64,000 nucleotides of DNA from CAYMWF01 sp964394085 [NCBI: uncultured Gemmatimonadota bacterium] (GTDB lineage Bacteria > GCA-2686955 > CAYMWF01). The notes below the pieces were generated by a model, which was not told where the DNA came from, did no database searches, and saw only the letters and a list, made by a program, of their open reading frames with translations. Where the stretch lies: contig CAYMWF010000025.1 in NCBI GenBank assembly GCA_964394085.1, positions 1 to 64,000 of the forward strand, given 5' to 3'. The translations under genes were made by a program, and so were the position numbers. Shown piece by piece: positions 1-7,796 of this stretch (its first letter is position 1; every line of letters begins with the position of its first letter).

Positions 1-298
1 ATTCTTCACATGGAGAAAGCCCCTCCTGACCGCGGGTGAGGTTTCGGTCCCGAGCGCCTTCGCTCCGCGGATCTATTCTTCACATGGAGAAAGCCCCTCC
101 TGACCGCGGGTGAGGTTTCGGTCCCGGTCGCCTTCACCTTCGCAGGAGATTCTTCATACGGAGAAAAGATCCGCATAACCGAAGATTAGACCCCGGTGCC
201 GGAGCCTCTCCTTCCCCTGACAGATTCTTCACATGGAGAAAGCCCCTCCTGACCGGAGATGAGGTCACGGTCCAGGTTGCCGGCGTTCCGGAGGTAAA
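1..298. repeat. Tandem array of four 74-75 bp repeats
   Basis: Four units begin at 1, 75, 149 and 224 with the shared start ATTCTTCACATGGAGAA. Units 1 and 2 are identical over their first 51 bp and then differ over a 23 bp tail. Unit 3 is strongly diverged (ATTCTTCATACGGAGAA). Unit 4 is intermediate. The first 16 bp are an imperfect palindrome, and GACCG...CGGTC further in can form a short stem. The array has no coding signal that I trust. From 299 to 495 I see nothing further. The array may continue to the left of the window. Confidence 0.85.
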
Positions 299-495
299 TT
301 TGCGGGGCGATCTCCGATGAAAATCCACCCCGGGATCCGAAAATCCGAACCGGAAAAATATTCCCAAGGCGCCGGATCCGGTGGAAATCCTTTCCCGGAG
401 CAGGCCGTTCATGTGAAAGGGCGGCTTTCGGGTATTCTTTCGTAACTCTTTTGACTTCATAGTTTTATCCGGTCGAAGCAAAGCGGCTCGATCAC

Positions 496-511
496 GGGCA
501 CATCTTTTGCT
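496..511 (+). promoter_or_regulatory. Sigma-54 promoter of the flgB operon
   Basis: GGGCACATCTTTTGCT matches the RpoN consensus TGGCACG-N4-TTGCW. The GG and GC dinucleotides stand exactly 12 bp apart and the -12 half is a perfect TTGCT. Transcription would start near 523, giving a leader of about 54 nt before flgB. A second and closer match to the consensus precedes flgF, which supports RpoN control of the rod and hook genes, as in other flagellar hierarchies. Confidence 0.75.
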
Positions 512-576
512 GATTTCGGGAGCGGCTACTGCGGCCTGGCCTGGGGCCGGGCACGGTCCGCACGGGAGTTTAAGAG

Positions 577-999
577 ATGATCAAGTTCAAGATGTTCGGC
601 AAGGAAAGCTTCCCCCTCGTTTTCAAATCGATGGAAGCCTACGCCCTGAGGCATAAAACGTCGTCGGACAATATCGCCAACGTGATGACGGAAGGCTACT
701 CCCGGAAAGAAGTTCCTTTCGAGAAAAACCTGCGGAAGGCTCTCAACACCTCCGGATCGACGGCGGGGCAGCGGACGAACGACCGGCACATGAAACTGGG
801 AATTCCTGAAGTAAGCAATTTAAGCATCAAGTTCAAAGCATACGAAAATGAAGAACCGGCGAACGGAATCAACAGCGTTGATATCGACACCGAGATGTCG
901 GAGCTGGCGCAGAACACTCTGCGTTATTCACTCATGGTCTCCTTTCTGACCAAGAAGCTCGGCGACATCCGGTCGGCGATATCCGAAGGAAAGAAGTAA
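577..999 (+). CDS. flgB: Flagellar proximal rod protein FlgB
   Basis: Proximal rod subunit, exported by the flagellar type III system and assembled on the MS ring. At 140 aa it has family length. It shows the N-terminal rod motif (SSDNIANVMTEGYSRKE, about residues 28-44) and the C-terminal helix NSVDIDTEMSELAQNTLRY that FlgB and FlgC use to pack into the rod. The ATG is preceded by GGGAG. It is the first gene behind the sigma-54 promoter at 496-511, and its TAA directly abuts the flgC ATG. Identification is secure. Confidence 0.95.
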   Translation: MIKFKMFGKESFPLVFKSMEAYALRHKTSSDNIANVMTEGYSRKEVPFEKNLRKALNTSGSTAGQRTNDRHMKLGIPEVSNLSIKFKAYENEEPANGINSVDIDTEMSELAQNTLRYSLMVSFLTKKLGDIRSAISEGKK

Positions 1000-1506
1000 A
1001 TGGGAACAGGACCCGGAATATTCGGCGCGCTCAAGATCAGCGGCGCGGGACTGTCGGCTCAGCGAGCCAAGATGAACGTGGTGGCCAGGAACATCGCTAA
1101 CGCCTCGACAACCAAGACGGACGACGGCGAAGGTCCCTACCGGAGGAAGCAGGTTTCTTTCACCGCCAAGGACTTTCTCGCGCAGCTCAACAGGAAGGTG
1201 AAAGAGGCCGCGGTGAAGCTCAAGTCGACCAGCGGCTCGCACGTCACGAAACAGCGGCTCGAACCGACCATCCGGGGCGAAGATCCCGGGTCGATCATCG
1301 TCAGGGAGTTCGAGGATGCCAGCCCGGGGCGGCGCATCTACGACCCGGCCCATCCCGATGCTGACGCCGAGGGATACGTGGAGATGCCCAACGTGAGCGT
1401 CATTACCGAAATGATGGACATGATGGCGGCGTCACGGGCGTACGAAGCGAATGTGACCGCGATTCAGTCGGCCAAAAGGATGGCCGGCAAGGCTCTCGAG
1501 ATTTAA
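1000..1506 (+). CDS. flgC: Flagellar proximal rod protein FlgC
   Basis: Second rod subunit, 168 aa. The N-terminal helix carries LSAQRAKMNVVARNIANAST, the hallmark of rod and hook proteins. The C-terminus has the FlgC pattern YVEMPNVSVITEMMDMM followed by ASRAYEANVTA. A proline-rich segment (GRRIYDPAHPDA) precedes the C-terminal helix, as is typical of FlgC. The start codon directly follows the flgB stop, so the two are translationally coupled. Length is a little above the usual 135-150 aa because of extra residues around 45-100. Confidence 0.95.
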   Translation: MGTGPGIFGALKISGAGLSAQRAKMNVVARNIANASTTKTDDGEGPYRRKQVSFTAKDFLAQLNRKVKEAAVKLKSTSGSHVTKQRLEPTIRGEDPGSIIVREFEDASPGRRIYDPAHPDADAEGYVEMPNVSVITEMMDMMAASRAYEANVTAIQSAKRMAGKALEI

Positions 1507-1524
1507 CAGGGTTGGAGGCGCGGT

Positions 1525-1791
1525 ATGAAGATCGATTCAGCATACTTCATAACAAAATACTCCAAGCACACCGTTACGGCCGGAAATGAACCGGACAAGA
1601 CCTCCGAGGATCTCCGGAACAGGCTCAGGGAGAAACTCGCAGAGATCGAAACCAACGGGAAAAAGGCCGGCGAGGTGGAGCCCGGGAATCTTTCCGAGAT
1701 CGACCGCATCAGGCGTCTTCTCGCGGCCCGGGATGAAGCGAAATCGGCTTCTCCCGAAGGCCTGGGGAAACGGATAGACATCCTGGCGTAG
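1525..1791 (+). CDS. Small unknown protein between flgC and fliE
   Basis: 88 aa, hydrophilic, with no membrane segment or signal peptide. The start has an upstream GGTTGGAGG (1510-1518). It sits inside the rod operon, 18 nt after flgC and just before fliE, a place where most flagellar clusters have no gene. The N-terminus begins MKIDSAYF and the C-terminal half forms a probable amphipathic helix (SEIDRIRRLLAARDEA) followed by a second short helix (GLGKRIDILA). That layout recalls the FlgM C-terminus, which binds sigma-28, but the likeness is weak. Function unassigned. Confidence 0.65.
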   Translation: MKIDSAYFITKYSKHTVTAGNEPDKTSEDLRNRLREKLAEIETNGKKAGEVEPGNLSEIDRIRRLLAARDEAKSASPEGLGKRIDILA

Positions 1792-1814
1792 CGCAGCCCG
1801 TGGAGGATACAGAA

Positions 1815-2126
1815 ATGGCGACAATCAGAGAAAACCCGCTTCCCCTGCCGGAAAGGGGCCTGGTCCGTATCCAGCCCGGAGCCGCGAAAACCCGGGAGAC
1901 CCAGAGCGGCGGGTTCGCCGACACCGTCAAGAAACTCGTGATGGAAGTGGACTCGATGCAGAAAGACGCTGACGGGAAGGTCCAGGACTTCGCTACCGGC
2001 AAGGTAACCGACATTCACGAAGTAACGATAGCGGCGGAGCAGTCCAGGCTTGCATTCAGCCTGCTCCTCCAGGTCCGCAATAAATTACTCGATGCGTACC
2101 ACGAAGTGATGCGCACGCAGGTCTAA
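1815..2126 (+). CDS. fliE: Flagellar hook-basal body protein FliE
   Basis: FliE joins the MS ring to the proximal rod and is the first axial protein exported. The 103 aa product ends with the diagnostic C-terminus: DIHEVTIAAEQSRLAFSLLL, then QVRNKLLDAYHEVMRTQV. I chose the ATG at 1815 because GGAGG at 1802-1806 lies 8 nt upstream; an upstream in-frame GTG at 1800 overlaps that ribosome site. The gene lies between the small unknown and fliF, so rod, adaptor and MS ring are made from one transcript. Confidence 0.95.
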   Translation: MATIRENPLPLPERGLVRIQPGAAKTRETQSGGFADTVKKLVMEVDSMQKDADGKVQDFATGKVTDIHEVTIAAEQSRLAFSLLLQVRNKLLDAYHEVMRTQV

Positions 2127-2148
2127 CAGGGAACGGTAAGCTTAGCAG

Positions 2149-3663
2149 ATGGGAAAAATACTCGAACAACTGAAGCTCCTCCCCGAGAAGTGGGCGGCCC
2201 TGACCCCGAACCAGCGCGTTTACGCCGCCCTCGGAACCGGTGCGGTAATCGCCCTGGCCTGTTTCGCCGCCATCATCTCGGGCGGAGAAAGTTACGAAAT
2301 CCTCTACGCCGATCTCGAACCGGAACAGTCCGCGGCCATCAGCAGCAAGCTGGGCGAAATGGGCATCCCGTTCAAGACCCATCAGCAGGGTAAGACGATA
2401 CTGGTTCCGTCGGGGCAGAAACAGTCGGTCATCGTCGCCCTGGCTTCGGAAGGCTTCCCCAGACGGGTGAAGAACGGCTATCTCGACCTGGACACCGCGC
2501 AGTGGGGCCAGACCGAGCTGATGCAGAAAATCTCGATTGTCCGCGCAAAAGAAGGAGAGCTCGAGAATACGCTTTCCAAGCTTTACGAGATCGACCAGGC
2601 GCGCGTGCACCTCGCCATCCCGGAGGAATCGCTCTTCAAGGAAGAGGAGAGCCCCGCCACTGCCGCGGTATTTCTCAAGCTGCGCGTCGGAACGACCCTC
2701 GGCCGGGAAAGAGTCGAAGCCGTAAAATACATGATTTCATCCAGCGTCGAGGGGCTGGAGCCCACCAATATCACGATCACCGATTCCGACGGCAACCTTC
2801 TCGCCAGAGGAGGCATGGAGAACACCGAAAGCTTCAAGACGGAGGAGCGTCTGGCCACCAGGCGGGGTATCGAAAAGTATCTCGAAGACAAGGCGATGTC
2901 GATCATCGGCGACGTCATCGGCTGGGAAAAGGCGCGGGTGAAGGTAGCGGTGGAGCTCGACTACGAACAGGTTGATAAAACCATCGAAAGCTACGATCCG
3001 GATAAGGTGGCGGTGCGGAGCGAAGAACGGCGCGAAGAGACCGGCGGCAGCGAAGGGGCCGAAGTCAGCATAACGAACTACGAGATCAACCGCACCGTGG
3101 AGCACATCGTCGAGGAAACCGGGAACGTGCTCACCATCTCCGCGGCGATTCTGGTGGACGGCAAGTATATGGAAAACGCCGAAGGGGTTGTCGAATACGC
3201 GCCCAGGTCGGCCCAGGAGCTCGACCAGCTCGCATCTCTCGCGAAAAACGCCATCGGGTTCGACGAAGACAGAGGCGACACCTTCGAGATAGTGAACCTG
3301 CCTTTCGACACTTCCGGAGTGGAGCGCGCCATAACCGAGGTAGCAACCACCGCTACTCTCGATTACGTGCGCAACATGGCCATAAGGGTGCTCATTCTCG
3401 TCCTGATCCTGGGCATCTTTTTCATGTTGAAGAAAAAACTCCATCAGGTTTTCGAAGAACTGGAGACGGAAGAGCCTCTCCCGCCGATGGAAGACGTCGA
3501 GGAGGAACGTAAGGAAAAGCTCAAGCGCCTTCTCCCCGCCGGCGGAATGTACTCTCACGAAGACGAGCAGATACAACTGATGCAGGAAGAAATTCAGAAG
3601 TTCGCTCAGGAGGAGCCGGATGCAACCGCCGGCTTCATCAGGTCGTGGCTGGCTGAAGACTGA
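2149..3663 (+). CDS. fliF: Flagellar MS-ring protein FliF
   Basis: FliF builds the inner-membrane MS ring and the housing of the export gate. The 504 aa product has two membrane segments (about residues 24-43 and 411-429) flanking a large periplasmic part with the YscJ/FliF ring-building motifs, for example ARVHLAIPEESLF and GLEPTNITITDSDGNLL. The cytoplasmic tail ends FAQEEPDATAGFIRSWL, the FliG-binding helix. It is slightly short of the usual 530-560 aa, mainly in the loop before the second membrane segment. fliG follows after 17 nt. Confidence 0.96.
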   Translation: MGKILEQLKLLPEKWAALTPNQRVYAALGTGAVIALACFAAIISGGESYEILYADLEPEQSAAISSKLGEMGIPFKTHQQGKTILVPSGQKQSVIVALASEGFPRRVKNGYLDLDTAQWGQTELMQKISIVRAKEGELENTLSKLYEIDQARVHLAIPEESLFKEEESPATAAVFLKLRVGTTLGRERVEAVKYMISSSVEGLEPTNITITDSDGNLLARGGMENTESFKTEERLATRRGIEKYLEDKAMSIIGDVIGWEKARVKVAVELDYEQVDKTIESYDPDKVAVRSEERREETGGSEGAEVSITNYEINRTVEHIVEETGNVLTISAAILVDGKYMENAEGVVEYAPRSAQELDQLASLAKNAIGFDEDRGDTFEIVNLPFDTSGVERAITEVATTATLDYVRNMAIRVLILVLILGIFFMLKKKLHQVFEELETEEPLPPMEDVEEERKEKLKRLLPAGGMYSHEDEQIQLMQEEIQKFAQEEPDATAGFIRSWLAED

Positions 3664-3680
3664 AACGGAGGAACCGGGTC

Positions 3681-4697
3681 TTGGCGAGAAAAAAAGACGG
3701 CATGTCGGGAACAGTGAAGAGCGCCGTACTCCTGGTTTCCCTCGGCTCGGAAATCGCCGGGCCGGTAATCGGGAGCCTTACGGATGATGAAATAGAGAGA
3801 ATCAGTCTCGAAATCGCGGACATGAAAATGGTTTCGAAAGAACTGCGCCTCAAAGTTACGAGGGAATTCTACTCGATAATCGCCGCCCAGGCTTACGTTT
3901 CCAAGGGTGGTTTCGGATACGCGAAAGATCTTCTTTCCACCGCCCTCGACAAGGGTAAAGCCAACGACATCCTCAGAAAAGTTCAGGGAGCGATGGAAAA
4001 GAGGGATTTCCACCTGCTGCGCAGTATCGACCCGATGCAGCTCGCGAATTTCATTCAGAACGAGCATCCCCAGACGATCGCCCTGATTGTTTCCCATCTC
4101 GATCCGAACCAGGCCGCCGCGATACTCTCGAGGCTTCCGGAAGAACTGCAGGTTGAAGTGGCCCTGAGGATCTCTCTCATGGAGCCGGCATCCCCCGAGA
4201 TTATCGCCGAGGTGGAAGAAGCGCTCGAAAGCAAAACGGCGTCTCTCATCAACGCCGAGACATCGACATACGGCGGCGTCGATTCGATTGTCAACATGCT
4301 GCTCGAAAGCGACAGGGCCACCGAGAAGAAGATCATCGAAGGTATCGAGCAGGAATATCCTGATATCGCCAACAGCATCCGCAACCAGATGTTCCTGTTC
4401 GAGGATCTCATCAAAATGGACAACAAGGATATCCAGGCGGTTCTCAAGGAAGTGGAAACCGGAGACCTGGTGCTCGCTCTCAAGGTGTCCAGCGATGAGC
4501 TCAAGGAACTTATCTTAGGAAACATGTCGACCCGGGCGTCCAAAACTCTCATGGAAGACCTGGAGGTTCTCGGCCCGGTCAAGCTCAAGTTCGTAGAGGA
4601 AGCCCAGCAGAAGATCGTCGGCGTGGTGCGCAAGCTCGAAGAAGAGGGCACCATATCGGGTGCAAGGGGCAGCGGAGAGGATGAAGTTGTCATCTAA
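3681..4697 (+). CDS. fliG: Flagellar motor switch protein FliG
   Basis: FliG is the rotor protein that touches the stator and carries torque. The 338 aa product has N-terminal, middle and C-terminal armadillo-like domains. The EHPQ motif (residues 128-131) of the middle domain and the C-terminal torque helix MFLFEDLIKMDNKDIQ are present. The start is a TTG, chosen because GGAGGA at 3667-3672 sits 8 nt upstream; the next in-frame ATG (3702) lacks a ribosome site and would trim the N-terminus that binds FliF. The 3' end overlaps fliH. Confidence 0.95.
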   Translation: MARKKDGMSGTVKSAVLLVSLGSEIAGPVIGSLTDDEIERISLEIADMKMVSKELRLKVTREFYSIIAAQAYVSKGGFGYAKDLLSTALDKGKANDILRKVQGAMEKRDFHLLRSIDPMQLANFIQNEHPQTIALIVSHLDPNQAAAILSRLPEELQVEVALRISLMEPASPEIIAEVEEALESKTASLINAETSTYGGVDSIVNMLLESDRATEKKIIEGIEQEYPDIANSIRNQMFLFEDLIKMDNKDIQAVLKEVETGDLVLALKVSSDELKELILGNMSTRASKTLMEDLEVLGPVKLKFVEEAQQKIVGVVRKLEEEGTISGARGSGEDEVVI

Positions 4698-5445
4698 TCT
4701 TTATAAGTCGGTCGAATACATCCCCGTAGCCCGGACCATCGGCAGCCGGGTGCTGGAGATCCTCCGGGGAACCGGTGAAAGCGCCGGCGTAGAAACGTCC
4801 ACGGATACGAATGCCGATTCTGCAGCGGAATTGGATCCCGAGGGGAACATTATCGAAGCCGGCACGGAGAATGAGAATTCCGCCGGCAAAGGAAACGAGG
4901 AAACCGGCGGCATCGATGCCGAGGAGATGGAAAAGATTGCTGCGGAAGCCGAGGAACGGGGATACAAACGCGGATTCAACGACCTGGTCGCCGTGAAAAA
5001 AGAGAAAATGATTAAAAAGCTGAAAAAGGAAACCGCCCAACTGGATCTTCTCCTCCGGAAGCTGGGCGAGTCTAAATTCCACGCGGTGGATCAGGCGACC
5101 GGGTCGGTGATGGAGCTCGCCCTGGCGCTTTCCCGCCGTATTACCAGGTGCGAAACGAGATTCAGACCCGAGGTGATGGCGAAGGCGGTGGAAGAGACCA
5201 TCAGGAAATTCGTCTCTTCCGGCGAAGTGACCCTGAGGATGAACCCGTCCGATCTGGCAAGGTTCGAAGAGAAAGGGATCACCATCGATAACGGAGCCGT
5301 CCGTTTCGTCGAAGATTCCGAGGTCTCGACGGGCGGATTCCTGCTGAACCTCGAAACCGGAGATGTGGACGGAAGGCTCGAATCGGTCGAGTCGGAGATG
5401 GCTGACCTGCTCGAAGAGCTGTACGGGAAAGGAGCGTCGCGATGA
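4681..5445 (+). CDS. fliH: Flagellar export apparatus protein FliH
   Basis: FliH binds and restrains the FliI ATPase and docks it at the C ring. The 254 aa product shows an acidic low-complexity stretch (about residues 27-85), a charged coiled coil containing ERGYKRGFNDL, and a V-ATPase E-like C-terminal domain. The ATG lies 17 nt inside the end of fliG, with GGAGAGG just upstream. Its TGA overlaps the fliI ATG. FliH is always poorly conserved, so part of the assignment rests on its place between fliG and fliI. Confidence 0.88.
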   Translation: MKLSSNLYKSVEYIPVARTIGSRVLEILRGTGESAGVETSTDTNADSAAELDPEGNIIEAGTENENSAGKGNEETGGIDAEEMEKIAAEAEERGYKRGFNDLVAVKKEKMIKKLKKETAQLDLLLRKLGESKFHAVDQATGSVMELALALSRRITRCETRFRPEVMAKAVEETIRKFVSSGEVTLRMNPSDLARFEEKGITIDNGAVRFVEDSEVSTGGFLLNLETGDVDGRLESVESEMADLLEELYGKGASR

Positions 5446-6803
5446 CGATCGACTCCCGGCTGGAAGCAGCCCTCAGCAGGATCGGCACCTTCGAACCCGT
5501 GTGCGCGAAAGGCGAGATCGTGCAGGTTACGGGTCTCCTCGTCGAAGCGTCGCTCCCCGACCTGCCGGTCGGCTCGTTATGCCGTCTGCACGACAGGAAG
5601 GGCCGCGTCGTCGGGCGGGCGGAAGTCATAGGCTTCTCCGAGCGATACACCCGCCTCATGCCTCTCGATCATGTCACGGGGCTCGGCTCCGGGTTCCCGG
5701 TAACGGCCGAGTGCAGACCGCTCGAAATCCCCGTCGGAGAAACGCTCCTCGGGCGGGTCCTGGACGGCACCTGCAACCCGATCGACGGGAAAGGTCCCCT
5801 GGGAGCGAAGGAATACCGGACCCTCGACGCAAAACCGGTCAACCCGGTGGATCGCGGAAGAATCTCGAAACCGATATCCACCGGCATTCGATGCGTCGAC
5901 AGCCTCCTCACCATCGGGAGCGGGCAGCGGTTCGGAATCTTTTCAGGGAGCGGCGTGGGTAAGAGCATGCTTCTCGGCATGATCGCCCGCCATACATCGG
6001 CCGACGTAAACGTGGTCGCCCTCATCGGGGAGCGCAGCAGGGAAGTGAACGAATTCCTCGAAAAGAACCTGGGTCCCGAGGGGCTGGCGAGGTCTGTTGT
6101 GATAACAGTCACCTCCGGAGAACCCGCGATCCGCAAGATAAAAGGGGCCTTCGCAGCCACTACCGTTGCGGAACATTTCAGGGACCAGGGTAAAAACGTA
6201 ATGCTCATGCTCGACTCTCTCACTCGCATCGCCATGGCGCAGAGAGAGATAGGGCTTGCCGGAGGCGAACCTCCTACGACGAGGGGATACACGCCTTCGG
6301 TCTTCGACCTGCTTCAAAGGCTCCTGGAAAGGGCCGGGCTCGCCGGGGACGGGAGCATAACCGGCGCTTACACGGTGCTCGTGGAAGGCGATGATTTCAA
6401 CGAACCGGTTTCCGACACCGTCCGATCGATACTGGACGGTCACCTGATGCTGTCCCGGAAGCTCGCGAACAGGGGCTGCTACCCGGCAATCGACGTGCTC
6501 GAAAGCATTTCGAGAGTGATGCCCGACATCGTTGATGCCGGCCATCTCGAAGCCGCGGGCCGGTTCAGGGAAATGACCGCGCTGTACGAAGAGACGGAAG
6601 ATCTTATAACCATCGGCGCCTACCGGGAAGGCCAGAACCCCGAAGTGGACAGGGCGGTGTCGAAAAGAGAAGAGATGATTGGATTCATAAGGCAATCGAT
6701 GGACGAACCTTCAGATTATGAATCAGGCAGGCGGAACCTGCTGAAACTCACCGGCGGTATTACTGATGAAGCGGTTCAAATTCAGGCTGGACAGAGTGCT
6801 TAA
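5442..6803 (+). CDS. fliI: Flagellum-specific ATPase FliI
   Basis: Hexameric ATPase of the flagellar export machine, related to F1 beta. 453 aa. The Walker A motif is SGSGVGKS (residues 168-175). Walker B and the following family signature read VMLMLDSLTRIAMAQREIGL, then GEPPTTRGYTPSVF. The central AAA core is followed by a C-terminal helical domain. The ATG overlaps the fliH stop (ATGA), and the 3' end overlaps fliJ by 38 nt. Its flagellar rather than injectisome identity follows from FliH, FliJ and FliG as neighbours. Confidence 0.96.
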   Translation: MTIDSRLEAALSRIGTFEPVCAKGEIVQVTGLLVEASLPDLPVGSLCRLHDRKGRVVGRAEVIGFSERYTRLMPLDHVTGLGSGFPVTAECRPLEIPVGETLLGRVLDGTCNPIDGKGPLGAKEYRTLDAKPVNPVDRGRISKPISTGIRCVDSLLTIGSGQRFGIFSGSGVGKSMLLGMIARHTSADVNVVALIGERSREVNEFLEKNLGPEGLARSVVITVTSGEPAIRKIKGAFAATTVAEHFRDQGKNVMLMLDSLTRIAMAQREIGLAGGEPPTTRGYTPSVFDLLQRLLERAGLAGDGSITGAYTVLVEGDDFNEPVSDTVRSILDGHLMLSRKLANRGCYPAIDVLESISRVMPDIVDAGHLEAAGRFREMTALYEETEDLITIGAYREGQNPEVDRAVSKREEMIGFIRQSMDEPSDYESGRRNLLKLTGGITDEAVQIQAGQSA

Positions 6804-7221
6804 GTACAAACGCCATATGGAAGAAATCGAAAAGCAGAATTTTCATTCCGCGCTGGCGAAGTTCCACGAGGAAGAAAAAGTTCTGAATACCCAGCTTTCG
6901 GCGAGAAGAATGTACGCCGAGCGCCTTGCAGGGCGGCTCTCGGGCCCGCTCCAGCTCATGGACGTAAAGGACCACAGGATCTTCATCGATTCGCTGAACG
7001 AATCGATTCGAACCCAGAGAGAGCAGGTCACGGCGCTCGGAGAACTGGTTGAAAAGAAGAGGACCGTCTACATGGAGGCCCTTCGGGAAGTCAAGAAGCT
7101 CGAAAGGCTCGAAGAGCGCGCAAGGGAGGAGTTCGACTTCGAATCCGAGCGTGAGGAACGTTACATCCTGGATGAAATCGCCCTTCGCGGATCTCCTGAC
7201 CCGGAGCCGGTAAATGAATAG
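6766..7221 (+). CDS. fliJ: Flagellar export chaperone/stalk protein FliJ
   Basis: FliJ forms the coiled-coil stalk inside the FliI hexamer and couples ATP hydrolysis to the export gate. The 151 aa product begins MKRFKFRLDRVLKYKRHMEE, the typical FliJ opening, and is predicted to be almost wholly coiled coil, including AKFHEEEKVLNTQL and LERLEERAREEFDFE. It overlaps fliI by 38 nt and motE by 8 nt, so translation is probably coupled. Sequence conservation in the family is low, but the N-terminus and location are diagnostic. Confidence 0.92.
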   Translation: MKRFKFRLDRVLKYKRHMEEIEKQNFHSALAKFHEEEKVLNTQLSARRMYAERLAGRLSGPLQLMDVKDHRIFIDSLNESIRTQREQVTALGELVEKKRTVYMEALREVKKLERLEERAREEFDFESEREERYILDEIALRGSPDPEPVNE

Positions 7222-7795
7222 TCCGATAATGATATTCCTCTTCGGCATAGGGCTTTTCCTGCTCGTATTCAACGCCCTGTTTTTTTTATCGGGGATGGTC
7301 ACGGTCAGGGATATAGGCGAAGAGGCGGGCCTGGTGGAGCGGGACAGTCTTTCCATCGAAGAGCGGGAATTAACCGAAATCGAACAGGCGCAGATCACCC
7401 TGGCAAGGGAAATGGCGGTCGTGGACAGCCTCAAGGCGGAAATCGAAACCAGGGAAAAGTCCGTCGGGGCGAGAGAAGCGGAAGTTCAGCGGAAAGCCCA
7501 GCAGCTCGAAGCGCTGGAAGGCCGTTTCGAAACGACTCTCGCCGAAATGGAGCAGAGCGATCTCCGTCGCCTGGCAAAGGTCTACGGCAGTATGAAACCG
7601 CAATTCGCGGCGATGGTAATCGATACTCTCGAAATGGAGCTCGCAGTAAAGCTCCTCGCCACGGTGCAGGCGCGGCAGAGTGCAAAAATCCTTTCTAATC
7701 TCAATCCTTCAAGGGCGGCGGAACTGTCGGCGAGGATCGCCATGTCGCGTGAACGCGAGAATATCCAGACCGAGCTCAAGAAACAGGGCGGATGA
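7214..7795 (+). CDS. MotE-like flagellar protein (membrane helix, coiled coil, MgtE-N-like domain)
   Basis: 193 aa. An N-terminal membrane helix (about residues 5-27, rich in Phe and Leu) is followed by a long coiled coil (about 45-120) and a C-terminal alpha-helical domain like the MgtE N-domain (LAKVYGSMKPQFAAMVIDTL, then ARQSAKILSNLNPSRAAEL). This architecture matches MotE, which in alphaproteobacteria acts as a periplasmic chaperone for MotC. MotC is not seen here, so the role may instead be structural around the motor. The ATG overlaps the end of fliJ and fliK starts 1 nt after its stop. Confidence 0.8.
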   Translation: MNSPIMIFLFGIGLFLLVFNALFFLSGMVTVRDIGEEAGLVERDSLSIEERELTEIEQAQITLAREMAVVDSLKAEIETREKSVGAREAEVQRKAQQLEALEGRFETTLAEMEQSDLRRLAKVYGSMKPQFAAMVIDTLEMELAVKLLATVQARQSAKILSNLNPSRAAELSARIAMSRERENIQTELKKQGG

Positions 7796-7796
7796 A

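Noticed and set aside
1-298. CRISPR array
   Set aside because: Heads of 51 bp with 23 bp tails, only four units, one strongly decayed, and no cas genes.
134-481. 115-codon minus-strand open frame over the tandem repeats
   Set aside because: It is generated by the repeat units, has no ribosome site and no family likeness.
7680-7796. Upstream extension of fliK to 7680
   Set aside because: It would overlap the MotE-like gene by 116 nt, whereas the ATG at 7797 follows directly after its stop.
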